From positions 11,160,001 to 11,224,000 of the forward strand of contig OZ199838.1 in the NCBI GenBank assembly GCA_964304625.1: a stretch of DNA of 64,000 nucleotides, read 5' to 3'. The position numbers were made by a program, and so were the translations under genes. Each line of letters starts with the position of its first letter. Position 1 is the first letter of the stretch. The notes beneath the pieces were generated by a model. It was not told the DNA's origin and did not search any database. It saw nothing but the letters and a program-made list of their open reading frames with translations. The stretch is from Kudoa neothunni. Lineage: Eukaryota; Cnidaria. Positions 34,855 through 46,472 of this stretch are shown piece after piece.

Positions 34855-36871
34855 CAGTCGAGATTCGATATTGCGTAATTTTTGGGACCAAGGAAAAATT
34901 ACGCAATAAAAAGGTTTTACGCAATATCGAGTCACGCATATGCGCACTTGTAAAAATATTCGATTTAAACTTGTTTTGTTCGTTTATCCTACTTTAAATC
35001 ATTGCTAGTGAAATAAAATAAATATAAGGGATTTTATTTAACTCAACCAGACAAAATTATTAATTTTTATGAAAAAATGAAGTAATTTTAGTTTGGTGCC
35101 ATCTTTGAGATGATATTTTTAAAATTCGATCCATTATCGGATAAAGATCGATGAGTCCAGATGGATCTTCCTGAATAAACACCTTTCTTAATGTACTTAC
35201 GGCATGCTTTATATCTTTTATTGGAACTTTTGGTTCTTCCTCATCAGATTCGATTTCATTCTGAATTGGATTCATTGTTGATATAAGACATCGCCGTTAT
35301 CATCTTCATAAGTAGGTAAGTTATCATCAAAGTTGGTCTCCCATGTTTCCTCCTCGACTATAAAAATGTTAAAATTTTATTGTATATTTATACTCTGTTC
35401 ATCTTCGAAAATTTTATCATTTGTTTCCGTCTCTGTATCTCCTATGATAATGGATTAATTTTTGAAGTTCGCATTAGCTTTTACTTTCGCTAAATATGCC
35501 CGACTTTTTAAAATAGTTGACAATAATTTCAGGTGGAATACTGTTCCATGCTTCTTGGAGTGTCAAAATTGCATTAAGTAATGTAAATTTATTATTTAAC
35601 GAATCATCACATAATGCCATATGGCTACACAATATTTTTTTATATCTACTTTTAAGACAATTAATCACTCCGAGATCGAGTGGCTGTAAAACACTTGTAG
35701 TATTTTTAGGTAAGAAGAAAAACTTTATATTACTAAAGCAAGTGATATCTTTGGGATGTGCTGGGCATTAGTCCAACAAGATTAGTATTTTTCGTTGTTC
35801 TGACTCCATTTTAAAATTTAATTTTTTTCAGTATCTGGAAAAAATAGCAGATGTCATCCAAGAATTTTTTTGGGCATAATACTCATGAGGTAAATTTTTT
35901 ACCCCCTTGAAACACCTGGGGTTTTGGTATTTCCCAATTACGACTAAGGGCAACTTTTCTCCGCTTAAAGAGCACGATACCAAAATCGTTATTCCTTTTT
36001 TCGATAGCTTTTTACCTTTAATGTCACGTTCTTCTTTTAACAAATAACTACTGTTCTGTAATTTCTCATCAAACAAACCAGTTTCGTCAATATTGATTAT
36101 ATTTTTTGGGCTGTATATGCTTATCAAATTTTTATTTTCATAGATCCACGAATCAATAGACGCGACGTTAGCGCTCGCAGCTTCACCATGAAAATGCTTG
36201 AAAATGATTCCAAACTTTTTTTTAAACCCCGCTAACCAACCCCTGCTTGCTTTAAAATTTTGAACTTCATTCTTTCTGGCAATTGTGGTGGCTATTTCAA
36301 GTATTACGTCACCAGAAATAATGTGACCATTGGTGCGTTTTTGGACAAACCATTCATAAACTTCTTCGTCCATGTTGATCAATCTTCCATTTGAATGCCT
36401 CTTCCTATTTCCTGCAACATTTGAATTTTTCAGCTTGGTTTCATGAGAAAGAATTCTGTCAAGCGTTGAATGTTCTTTAAAAAATAAATTGTTATCGACT
36501 AAAAATAATCATACCATTAAGTTTAAACTTTTCAACCGTCATTTTCTTTGTGCCCTTTATTGATTTTATTGAATTGTAATATTGTATTATTCTAATTTTC
36601 TCCGAAATTTCACGCTGCTCCCCGGACATATTGAAGATGAAATCACGCGATATCGAGTCACGTTGGTAATTTACGTTACGCAATAAAAAGGTTTTACGCA
36701 ATACTAAATCAGAGGCACGTAGAAAAAATATTTTTTTATTTTTATTCTATATAATTAATTTAATAAATAAAGTAATGATATAACTCCAAAATTAAGTCCC
36801 AATGTAAATATCTTCATATCGAAAATCTTAAATTACGCAATACCGAATCACGCAATATCCAATCTCGACTG
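34855..36871 (-). mobile_element. Tigger/pogo-type transposon
   Basis: The ends are CAGTCGAGATTCGATATTGC (34855) and GCAATATCCAATCTCGACTG (to 36871), an inverted repeat flanked by TA on each side (34853-34854 and 36872-36873). Inner copies of ATTACGCAATA-type motifs lie near both ends. The 2.0-kb element carries a CENP-B/DDE transposase on the minus strand. It is inserted in the tail of the Ginger-like integrase element at 36.9-38.7 kb. Confidence 0.9.
35060..36629 (-). pseudogene. Tigger/pogo transposase, broken
   Basis: It starts MSGEQREISEKIRIIQYYNS (CENP-B N-terminal HTH). The CENP-B DNA-binding repeat follows (YEWFVQKRTNGHIISGDVIL). The DDE domain has NIINIDETGLF, then NTTSVLQPLDLGVINCLKSR with the final acidic residue. 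It ends with an acidic tail (EIESDEEEPKVPIKDIKHA) and TKITSFFHKN. Breaks lie near 36490, 35830, 35780 (the second Asp region) and 35440, so at least three to four repairs would be needed. The single-copy TIR geometry suggests moderate age. Confidence 0.85.
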
Positions 36872-36873
36872 TA

Positions 36874-38658
36874 TTCATTACAACAAGAAAGACTAGAATG
36901 GCATTGTAAATTCTTCTTGAGGCAAAGGCATTTGTTATTTTGGCACTTAGTTTTACACATACACCTTAAAAATCCTTGACCACTTCCTGTAGATTGAGAA
37001 GTAGCAGCAGAGCATAGAGGTACTTCGTGGTCAGGAACATCAACAATTTTTATAAATCGCTTTTGGCAAATGCTAAATTGTGATCTTGCGTATAGCTGCT
37101 TTAACCTTCCTTGATTAGTTCCAAGTCGGTAAAAACCATCTTCCGTAAGGTCCATTACCACCGTTAACACATTTCGCGGGTCACCACGTCCCTTGTCCAC
37201 ATCAGGAATAGGAGTGCGCACAGTATCGCCCAAAGATGCATGAGAAAAATTTTTGTCCGAGGCCATTTTCATTTTTTTGCTTGAATCTCTAGGCTCAATA
37301 TGGACGGCTTCTTATGTTTCTCAGCATTTTCAATGTTAAAACAAATAGTGCAGCAGATACCAACACCATAACCTCCAATTGTTTCACCATTGTCGTCTTT
37401 TACAGTTTTCCCACAGATTATATGGACGCTTCGGCCACACTTAACACAAGGATGTGCACCAGTGCTTGCTTTTAAGCATGTACAACACACGGAAGAATTT
37501 GTAGATTCTTGAGTACACATTTCTTCATTGTAGCATTGTTTTCCCATTTCATATTCAGAAATCTCAACAGTGTTCTGTGGAGTAATGTTCATTTCTAATT
37601 CTTCTTCAGTGTGTATACCGACTAAAACATCTTGAGGTATGGAAGGCGTAGTGAGACCAACTTTAACTTTGCAGCCAAAGAGAGCTTCATAAGGTGTTCT
37701 TTGAATCCCAGAATGGAAAGCTCTATTTTTCATAAATTGGACGAAACGTATTCCTTCGCTCCACTTGTTGGTTTTTTCGTCTTGCATCCAAGTAGACAAC
37801 ATGTTTTCGATATCTTGGTTAGCTCGCTCAACACTACCCTGACTTAAAGAATGTGGCGGCTTTCCATGAACAATCTTCAATGTCGGCCAGTATTTCTTCA
37901 GGTTTGTGATCACCTTATTGGCGAATTTTCGACTGTTATCTGACTGCAATATCGATGGAGCTCCCAGTAATGTGAATGTGTCTATTAAATTAAACGCTAC
38001 TTCTTCAGCTATTTTTGATTTAATAGCCCGCAAAACAACAGACTTAGTAAGGTGATCTTGATATACCATTATAAATTTGTATTCTTTATCAGGATGGGAT
38101 TGGAAATCAATTAGATCCACCTGACAGCGGGAATTGAAATCAGAAAATACCATCGGTTTCATTACAATGTTTTTTTTCATTAATTTTTGTTTCTTATGGC
38201 ATGCCTGGCAAAATTGAATGAACAATTCAATATCACGACGGGTAATATTTTTAAATTTTGGCCGAAGCTCCTTTAACATTCTGTCCCGTCCTCCATATCC
38301 AATGGCTACATGAGCGTCATGAATAACATCAAATAATTTCAGAATCATTGACGTAAAACTGAATAGAACGGACCCCTTCTTTGAAAGGATAAAACAATTT
38401 GCTTTTTTTCTCTATCGTCATCACATCGTAGCGTTTCATAAACCAATAATCCCGTAGTCCTTTCTTTGTAGTTAGCTTTTCTCTTATCACATCATTCACT
38501 AGTCGTTCATAACTGGCGTCGGTACGGAAAACACAATTTTTAGCACCAGTAGTTCGCATTTTTGATAACTTTATAAGGAAAATTTCTCTCATTTCAATCA
38601 AACGAGATTCTTTTTCAAACGCTACATTTGAATTTTCTCCATTCATGTTTACAAACAC
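36874..38658 (-). mobile_element. Ginger/KRBA2-like integrase element
   Basis: The minus-strand frames at 38658-38329, 38348-37269 and 37272 to about 36874 together resemble KRBA2/SCAND3-type proteins derived from Ginger DNA transposons. In order they show an H2C2-type finger (HDAHVAIGYGGRD ... CQACHKKQ) and a DDE integrase core (SRCQVDLIDFQ, ILQSDNSRKFAN, QGSVERANQDIENM). A Cys-rich finger (CCTCLKASTGAHPCVKCGR) and a tesmin-like CXC tail (CMCKTKCQNNKCLCLKK) follow. The element looks broken or spliced in about two places. A Tigger element lies in its tail at 36872. Terminal repeats were not identified. Confidence 0.75.
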
Positions 38659-38659
38659 A

Positions 38660-39190
38660 CAGCAATGAGCACAAACTTACGTAGCGTCACCTAATCCCAA
38701 GGACTATTATCATGTGAAAATGACGACTCGAACATCTTTTTGGTGGGAATTAATTTTTATACATTGCCTGTAACATTATATATATAGATGTATTCGCTGT
38801 ATAAAGTTCTAACAGATTAATCTAGTTATATTAAATGCATTAATTATAAAACTTACATAATTTGTCAAAAATGTAATAATAAGTACAAAATCACTGGGGT
38901 CAAAAAAGACCCCGTTGGGAACACGCGTTTTTTCCATGAGCTCGGTCCCGGTGGTTAATAGGATTTTAGTTTCTCAAATGATATTATTAATTCTATTATT
39001 TCGGCTTCAAAAAAAAGAATAATAGAGGATAACTACATGGAGTTAGTTAATTTATTCTATACATGAATAACTAAAATGCGAAATGAAAAAAAGGTTGTTC
39101 CTGCTTACTTAATTGTAAAAAAGACAAAAAGTATAGCTAAATCCATAGGTGTTGACAAATTTACCGATAGTAACGATTGGTTTGTTTAAT
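38660..39190. other. AT-rich spacer
   Basis: No gene seen. A small perfect palindromic motif, GGGGTCNNNNNNGACCCC, lies near 38896 and could mark a transposon end. Confidence 0.35.
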
Positions 39191-39579
39191 TTAAAAATAG
39201 ATTTGGAATCAATTTTCAAAAAATTTCATGTTGGAACCAACAATGTGAATAATCAAACTGTGATGGCTTTTTTGGTACAATCCCCAAAAATTTCACTACG
39301 GTACGGAGAGTGCAACGTAATAAACATGGATAATTCAAATTTAATTAAGTACATCATTTTGGTTTTATTAAAATTTTAAATCATGCACGGGGAAACGTAT
39401 CATCGACTATAATTCAAAATTGATTTAGAAAATCTAGGCTTTTTGAACATTGTACTTGGATATTACAATATACCAAATTAAAGATTTTTCTGAAAATAAT
39501 GTTGAAAATTTCGTCACACTATTTAATTGTTTATCTACTTTAATCTTTTGATAAAAATATGACGAAACCAACAATATTG

Positions 39580-39949
39580 AAGAAGGGGGAAAATACATGA
39601 GGAATCAATAGCTTTACCTGAAGCGTATGTAGCTGACAAATTTCAAGAAAATTTCGATCCAACTTTAGTAAAAGATGAAGCGTTTGTGTCGACTACGGAA
39701 ATCAAACAATCAATTAACTTAATCAGAAAACTTAACAGCATTATTTTCAAAACATACAGTTATGAAGTTCATATCTGAAATAATCAGAAAATGATGCAAA
39801 AAAATTGATACTACCAGTTATCTTAAACCCCAATAAATTTTTGTTTTTGTACATAACGCGCACGCGCTAATACCTGTATTGCGTAAAATCTCCCTATTGC
39901 GTAATTTTTCGGAAATGGAAGAAAATTACGCAATATCCAAATTCGACTG
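39580..39949 (+). pseudogene. Tigger-like relic, C-terminal end
   Basis: A plus-strand acidic stretch (SIALPEAYVADKFQENFDPT) and a helical tail (IKQSINLIRKLNSI) are followed by ATTACGCAATATCC and a terminal ATTCGACTG with TA after it. That end matches the terminal repeat of the Tigger element at 34.9-36.9 kb. Probably a 5'-truncated relative; the coding part is too short to be sure. Confidence 0.5.
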
Positions 39950-40719
39950 TACTTCATTTTAGGCTAATTGTGATCAAGAACGCCTCAAACGGTTCTTTCA
40001 AAACACAGAATTTATGACGTTTAAGAGTATATCTATCCATTTGAGATATAAAGTGGGAAGGTATGATAAAAAATGATTGATTATAATGGATTGCTAATCA
40101 AAAATATTTATTGACCACACACTTTCATCATTTTCGGACGTGATCGCCGATTCCAAAATCTTTAATATTGCCGACCCTAACATTAAAATTGTCCAGAGAA
40201 AATGAATATAATCTTATTATTGTTGTTGAATAAATATTTTTGATATGATACTGCTATTATTGTAAATGTATTGTCAGAGTTTGGAATTAGTAATCAAGCG
40301 ATATAATCCAATGGAAAAGTGTCACAGAAAAATAAAAATTCCCAACTATAATTCCAAGAGAACGATCTTTAACATTCTTTATACAGTAATACAGTTGTTA
40401 TCCCAGGCTTTAAAACTTAGACGCGAAAATACAACAAAGCATTAGCGCAATACGACGATTTATTGCAGCTTATCGGATTTTGCGCAATAAGATATCTTAC
40501 GAAACGACAATAACTATACGCCTTGATTCACATTCTAAAACGATCCAATGAAGTTTATGGAGAATCCTGCCTTAGAGATGCTTTCTCAAAAAATGCATTA
40601 TGAAAGCGACAAAATAACTATTGCGGTGAGGTATATGGTTCTGTTTAAAAATTTGACACCGTCAAAACGTCAGTTTCCTTATTTTATCAACATATAGAAC
40701 TGAGCTTTATTCATGCAAA

Positions 40720-41214
40720 ATGATAAGAAATGATAGGAAGTTACTTAAAAAATATCAAGATGATGATTTTGAAGAGATATCATATGGTAGGCGAGACTTG
40801 CTCAGCTGTAGTCATAATTCTCATCATAATACCGGTGGAACCAGTTTTCATTTAAGTCCATCACCGTTATCGTCAGAAATATTTTATGAAACGCATTATA
40901 AGGATGATCTGTCTGCATTGAATTCGTATCGAACTCACGTGGAGTCCGAAAACGGGAGGAAAACACTAGTGAGCGACCAAAAAACCCTATGTAACATGAG
41001 GGTTGTGCTGAAATATTTTTATGACGATGACCAATATCTGGATGCGCCTGGATCAGATTTTATCTTTATTGATGATCTGGATGATGTTATTTGTGAAGTC
41101 CGTGACCTACTACAACCCGCCATGGGGCACGAACTCACAAAAGACCTATTTGAAGAATTCTGGCATACTCAAGATGACGCTATTTGTTTCGCCGATTGTG
41201 AAAAATATCAGTAA
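40720..41214 (+). CDS. Orphan ORF, acidic 164-residue protein
   Basis: Not recognised. The frame is open for 164 codons from the ATG at 40720, unusually long for this AT-rich DNA. It is rich in Asp and Glu, with runs such as YQDDDFEEISYGRRDLL and DFIFIDDLDDVICEVRDLLQ, and has a Ser/His-rich segment (SCSHNSHHNTGG). There is no signal peptide, membrane segment or transposase motif. A donor at 41212 (GTAACT) and an acceptor at about 41246 could join it to a short last exon, TGCTTTATATTGG then a stop. It could be a host gene or part of an unknown repeat. Confidence 0.45.
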   Translation: MIRNDRKLLKKYQDDDFEEISYGRRDLLSCSHNSHHNTGGTSFHLSPSPLSSEIFYETHYKDDLSALNSYRTHVESENGRKTLVSDQKTLCNMRVVLKYFYDDDQYLDAPGSDFIFIDDLDDVICEVRDLLQPAMGHELTKDLFEEFWHTQDDAICFADCEKYQ

Positions 41215-41249
41215 CTCTACTCATCGTATGCAATATACGCGCAGGTGCT

Positions 41250-44200
41250 TTATATTGGATTTTTAAGATATCAGCCTACAATCGAAAATGATACTATACT
41301 ACAGAGCCCCTCAACAGTTTGGTACTTGAATTACTTTTTTTACAATAGAAAAAAGAATCAAGTTTTGTTTCTATCTCTTCATGCCACAAAGTGAGTCGAT
41401 TTTCGGTGATTATTTTGCATCGTAAATCATTTCTCTAGTGATCAAATAGCATCCGAGGATTCCCCGATTTTCTATTTTGATTCTTAGTTTTTTATTTGTT
41501 TCCATCCTTTTCTGACTGTTTTACATTCTTTTATTTCTTTAATAATCATTTTTGATCACCAGAACTGAATTCAAGATGCAATTTTGTAATTATTTTGACC
41601 TAAATAAATATGAACTTGAGGATAGATTATACTGAATGAATATTTCTTATATCAAAGGTAATGTTTGACTATTTTATGGAGCATCGCAAGTTTTTTGGAT
41701 TTTTAGACTTTTTCCAATTAGTTTACGTCGTTTGGTTAGTTTAAATTGTTTCAACGTTTAAAATAATTTTTTGAGGGCTAAAAGTATATTTTGTTTAAAG
41801 ATTCCGAATCAACTTTTTAATTAATGACAATGGCTGTTCGTACAGATCCGTGCAATCCCCCTTCGTGGCAGACTATTCTTTATGGTAAAGAATATCCCCT
41901 GGGATAACTGGGATGTAACCAAATTGATTTCACTCATGTGTACAACTATTTTTTAATTCCTCATTTATGAAAATTTTATTGTTATTTTACCGTTAAAATT
42001 CACCTGTGAGTTTGATCATATGATAATAAACGTTCTTTAAGTTCTTGTGTGTACAAACCTATTTTTAACAATAATAAGTAGCGGAACTTTTATTTTATGG
42101 TAAAAATGTTTTATTCATACATTGCATCAGGGCTACTGCACCCTCAAAAGGTCCAGTAGATAATTACTAGGAGTACGAGAATCATACAATGTGCGCAATC
42201 GAAGCATACCTGAGTCTGGTAAACAATGGTCGTTTAATGAATTTTACTGAAAATTGATTTACATTGTTGGTCTATTATTTCCCATTTATTAGTATTTAAA
42301 ACAATAACGACAATTTATTTGTTTTTTTATCAATAAATAACTTATTCATTTAAAATCTTAAATTGTCATAAGTTAAAGGTTATGAAAAATATATTTCTTA
42401 GTGATAAGGATAAAACACTATAAATTTTTAAAACTGAACTGAATTCATGGAAATTGTATCACTTATCTTTCAAAGTAAAATATAAAGCAAGTAAGAATTG
42501 AATTTTAATTGGCGTTAGGATTTAATTTTTTGGATTATTTTAAATTGTCTCGATTAAAATTTTAATCAATTTCCACCAAAAAATTGTATAGGCTAAAACT
42601 TCAGATTTATGATTGGGTCATTTGTTTGTTTTCCCGATTTAAATTTTAAACCTATAATTATAACAAAAAAATACAGAATCCAAAATTTACCGCAGGCATG
42701 ACTATTCACATGTGTCATTTTGCAATAAAATTTTAAATATCTAATTCATTTATAAATTATTATTAATGCATATCTATATCTAATAAAGAGCCTCGTTTCA
42801 ACTTATTTATTCCCCAAAAAGACAAGAAAAAAGCCACAACAATTTATTATCAATTGTGTTTATTTTATTTACATTTATTTCCTTGTTAAGGTAGACGGCT
42901 TTTTTAGTTTTGCCGTGTAATTTTAGTAGAAATATTTTTAACGACAATAAATAACTCCATTTTTAAATACTTTTTTGAAAAGAGGTGTGGAATTGTCCTC
43001 AAACGTGGTAGGGGATAAGGAAACTAAAAGGAATCGGGAATGGCTGATCTATCTGTATCTGTATACATAAGTTAGGTTTGTCTTTTTATGGGGTGTGCAC
43101 GAATACACGGTTTACATATGGACTTTAATATATTTGACTTGATAATTATATTCTGAAAATTCTATTAATGATTTAAATACATTAAAAAGGTTTAATAATT
43201 CGTAATTTATGATGAATTTGTAGCGTATATTATAATCGGATAGTTTAAACTTTATAATACTAGGAATGTACCATCAGAATTATTTAAAGCGCCAGCTAAA
43301 TTAAACCTTCAGCAATAAGGTCTAATATATACATTGAAATATTGTTTTATCTAATTATTAAAGTTTTTAAGTTGATATTAAGATGCTGCGAAGCTGTTTG
43401 CAGGAATGAATGTATTAAATTTATTACCGAATTTCAATATATTAATATGGGCAATAAAACTTAATTTTTGTCAATTTTCATCAAACTAGTTATAGTATTT
43501 GGCTCTCTTTATGATCTCATTAAAATATAGGTGTACAAAATTTTGGTTCCTGACCAAAATTCCACCTTGAAAATTCAAGAGGACTAAAAAATAACTTTTT
43601 GGATAACATTCTTGAGAAAATTTAAAAAATTCAAGAATGAAAAGTAATACGACGCTCATCTTCAATCATTTAGTGTTGGTTGCCATTCGTGGTTGGTGCG
43701 TCCCCCTCCCTCTCCAGAAATGATCATAATTTTTATTTCGCTTATCATAATCGTTAAAAGTATAATGCTTTAAAAAATTACTTTAATTCAGTCTATTGGC
43801 TAATTTATAGTATCAATACACTTTTTGACAGTTTTAAAGAAACTTTTCAAACAAAGTTATCCCAATCCCGGTGGAACTTAGCAATTTACACTAGTTTCGT
43901 TATAAACAGTCACAAAAAAAGACGGAAAAACGATGCGCAAAAGGGTGTTTTATATGTCTAGTCCTATCCTATTACTTTATTTATAACTCGTCCCCCCAAT
44001 CTTAATAAACATTCTATGGTTTAAATTTTCCTAGTTGTGAAAACTGACATTTAGTTTTTAATATTTTAATTAAGATATTTGTTATAAACAAGGTACGACC
44101 ATGGTTAATGAAATCTCAGTCATTACTCGGACCCTGTGACTTCATAAATGTAATCTCTAATATTGTATTTAAATGTCTCGTTTTTAGGCGAAAAATATAC

Positions 44201-46472
44201 CCATATTTAAATTTTCAGACGGAGTCACGGCTCGATACTTGATTTTTTAAACCTCTGACTGCAACTCACATGAATGAAACAAGTTAAAACTTGATTTTTG
44301 TTTATAATATTTGCCAATCTTTCAATATTACTAATTAGGAGTAAAAGAATTAAAAGATTGTAAATTTTATCGGCATAAAAAAGTTTATAACAGCCAACAT
44401 GCAATTTTTAATACCAACTACGCCCAATTAATGATTCAGTCATAACCTATTATGGATGGCCAAATATCTTAGATAAGTATTTTAATTTCTTTTACTTAAA
44501 AATGTAAAATCTCGAATCCTAATAACCTAATGTTTATTTTTTGAAAAAATTTCGATGAGATTAGGATCATTCAAAAATTTTGACAAATAATGTGATATGG
44601 AGTTTATGCTTTTGATGCGGATTTATTATTTGTTTCCTTAAGCTTATCTGGGATATAATTATACCTCTCATTTTATTTTTTATACAATTTTTCAGAATTC
44701 TAATAATTTCCCAGTCAGGTAACGTCTCTCTATCTCTCAGTAAAATGTCATTTGACGGAGATGATTTAAGTTAGTTACCTAAATTTAGACGTTGATAAAA
44801 AAAGTAGTGTAGATACAGAAATTACGAAAGTGATAAAAAAATAATTTATGGTTTAAAAGTAGTATTAATTACAGAATTAATAGTTAGGATTTTTATTTAA
44901 TTACGGAAATCCTTGAGTCCAATACTCATTGGAGCCATATCTGGTCGATATTTACATTACATTTAGCTTGGTTATCTAGTTATTATAGAAGAATCTTCCC
45001 TTACCGAAAATCGAAATCAAGGGACGTGAATTTGACGCTAAATGCGAAAATGCATTATCAAATTAAAATGTGGCATTTAAGGTTATATATATTAAATTTT
45101 CTTATTTTAAAAACAAGTTATTTCTCAAATAGTTTTTTGATGGAATTAAAATAAATACATGTACATCACCATTGCAAATAAGCATGAAAACCATCAATGT
45201 ATTAATCAATTAACTCTATGCTGCAATAATTAAATGTTGAATGAATGAATTTAGCGAAAAAAAGTTAAAGTGTAAATAAATTTTAATTATAGTGTTTTGA
45301 TTTCAAGTATTATCAATGCAATTAATTGCATCTCCCAATCAACTATTAGACTTAATCAATTAATTTCAATTGATTTTTTCCAGCCTTGGTGGATTGTTAA
45401 CAAATATTACTAATGTGCGATTTTACTTGTTTGACACTCACATAAACCAATTATAATAATACCGTTGAATTTTTCTCAGTTGCTAACTCCAATTTGAAAT
45501 ATTTTCTTGGTCAAACTTAAGTCATACCTTTAATTAGGAGTGAGTTGTATTTTAGTATTTATCATATCTGTGTGAAAATACGAAGTATTCTTTCAGTTTT
45601 AAAGTCTTATAGTTGTATTTCTGAGTTCTGCATTACAAAGCATTCTTCGAATGTGCATTTTCGTAATCTTCAGTTATGAAGTCTAGTCCATACTTTGCAT
45701 ATATTAAACAATTTTTCATTTTTAAAAATTTTTTTGGTATAAAAAATTTTAACGCACGGCAACAATCCAACATATGACTATATGTAATATTTTTCTGATA
45801 GGAGACAGCGAATATATTATGCGTGACGAAAGGTAACTAAATAATTACGTTTGTAATACAAATGTGAATAAGCTACGAAATAAAAGAGAATTAATTGCCA
45901 TACTCCATATGTACGATTCACAACTCATATTTACGATACAAAGATATGCACTGTTATCATCGTAATTTAGTAAAATTGTTCTATAGAAGAGAAAGAATAA
46001 CCATATTAATCAATGATACCTAACACTTAATACTGTAACATCAAAACTTTTATGTTTGAATGAAACCGATTCGGAACAATTACTTAAGCCCATTCCATCT
46101 CAAACATGGAGTCACAGTTATTATTTAATTTATGAGAATTTTTGCTGTTTATTTAAATTCCATAATGCTGACGACTTATTTCTAAACAAATTAATTTGAT
46201 AATTTTTAATAAAAAATTAATGTATTACTCATTTATAATCTAGAAAAAATAATTTTAATTTACTTTTAATATAATAAATAAATGAAATCTAGCGGAATGT
46301 AAGAAAATAATTAGCAAAGAATGCTTAAGTTTATTAGAAAAATATTGCATTTTTGTACGTATACGACGAATATAATACTTTTATTAATGCTATTGTTGTA
46401 TGCGATTATCGGTTATATTGGCTTTTTCAATACCGAAATACAAACAATTCTATTTGAATTGGATTAATAAAT
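41250..46472. other. 5.2-kb gene-poor region
   Basis: No coding sequence, RNA gene or recognisable element can be supported on either strand. It is AT-rich with short homopolymers and scattered stops in all frames. The last few hundred bases should include the promoter of the modular gene at 46473. A 48-codon frame at 46321 with a hydrophobic stretch ends before that gene. Confidence 0.5.

Noticed and set aside
46321-46470. 48-codon frame with a hydrophobic segment, possible first exon of the modular gene
   Set aside because: It ends in a stop with no donor that joins in frame. The ATG at 46473 gives a better signal peptide and a clean 40-nt phase-1 intron.
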